Assembly: GCA_021810905.1 (NCBI GenBank)
Contig: JAJZQH010000003.1
Span: 65,897 to 129,896, forward strand
From: a bacterium
Lineage (GTDB): Bacteria; UBA10199; 2-02-FULL-44-16; JAAZCA01
Length of the DNA stretch: 64,000 nucleotides
Direction: 5' to 3'
Below, one piece after another: positions 63,822-64,000 of the stretch. The notes beneath the pieces were generated by a model. That model did no database searches, had not been told where the DNA came from, and saw only the letters and a program-made list of their open reading frames with translations. Position numbers and translations under genes: made by a program. Each line of letters begins with the position of its first letter. Position 1 is the stretch's first letter.

Positions 63822-63915
63822 GGCGACACCCTCCAATTAAGGTTATGTTCTCTTATCGCACTTCTGACAGAAAGGTTGCGCGGTTTTTTTGTTTTTTTTC
63901 GAAGTATTCCAGACC

Positions 63916-64000
63916 TACTTCAGCCGCCACTCCGTAGTTCCGTCCGGACGGTCCTTGATCTCTACGCCCATGTCGGCGAGCTCCTTGCGGATCGCGTCTG
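63916..64000 (-). CDS. cysS: C-terminus of cysteinyl-tRNA synthetase (partial)
   Basis: The last 27 codons before a TAG at 63916-63918 read DAIRKELADMGVEIKDRPDG then TTEWRLK. This is the typical end of CysRS (ADxIRxxLxxxGIxLeDtpxGt-W). The rest lies outside the window. It is read in the same direction as the DGR cassette, whose first gene starts 95 bp further on. Confidence 0.8.

Overview
This 64 kb window looks like a chromosomal segment from a Gram-negative, deltaproteobacterium-like lineage. The evidence is lipoproteins with lipobox signals, outer-membrane beta-barrels, a type IV prepilin peptidase, an ExeA-type ATPase, sigma-54 (-24/-12) promoters, many TPR, FG-GAP and thrombospondin-3 proteins, and indirect tRNA amidation by GatCAB. 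The taxon is inferred; no rRNA or tRNA gene was recognised.

Layout. 1-8 kb is an accessory region: a large A/T-richer helicase-nuclease fusion, a HigBA toxin-antitoxin pair, and an ORF6N-domain gene with two decayed copies, long palindromes and duplicated segments. 8-12.8 kb holds hypothetical proteins, a coiled-coil repeat protein, a GNAT acetyltransferase, a methyltransferase and a predicted metallopeptidase. 12.9-18.9 kb is a seven-gene plus-strand operon pairing a LolD/FtsX-type ABC transporter with two NosL-domain proteins, a polytopic Cys-rich membrane protein and a small secreted Cys-rich protein, probably for periplasmic metal handling. 18.9-23 kb (minus) encodes a receptor-type Ser/Thr kinase with cystathionine beta-synthase and a cystathionine gamma-lyase/synthase. 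23-36 kb has lipoproteins, a degenerate phospholipase-D-like protein, an Rmd1/YagE protein, a phosphoesterase, a membrane transporter, a CdaA-YbbR diadenylate cyclase fusion followed by two paralogous P-loop proteins, an MFS exporter and a zincin. 36-51.8 kb is mostly housekeeping: aspS, hisS, TPR/ExeA/PilD genes, gatCAB and mtnA. 52-60.3 kb carries a sigma-54-preceded surface protein, a shortened uvrC, a porin, a lipoprotein and uvrB. 60.3-63.8 kb holds a PIN toxin-antitoxin pair and then a diversity-generating retroelement (DGR). The right edge cuts the end of a probable cysS.

The most striking system is the DGR (minus strand): target protein with C-terminal variable repeat (VR), Avd-like accessory protein, reverse transcriptase and template repeat (TR). 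TR and VR align without gaps over 118 bp with 15 differences, all at template adenines. The reverse transcriptase is split by a (GGCT)9 tract just before its IGNLTSQ motif. The frame is off at nine units; one more or two fewer would restore it, so mutagenesis of the target may be under phase-variable ON/OFF control.

Other notable signals are at least four good and two weaker sigma-54 promoters upstream of lipoprotein or small-protein genes, covarying palindromes upstream of the ORF6N genes, a UvrC lacking its C-terminal helix-hairpin-helix domain, a nonsense-interrupted DUF559 gene, and intergenic spacers built of short repeated words and their complements.
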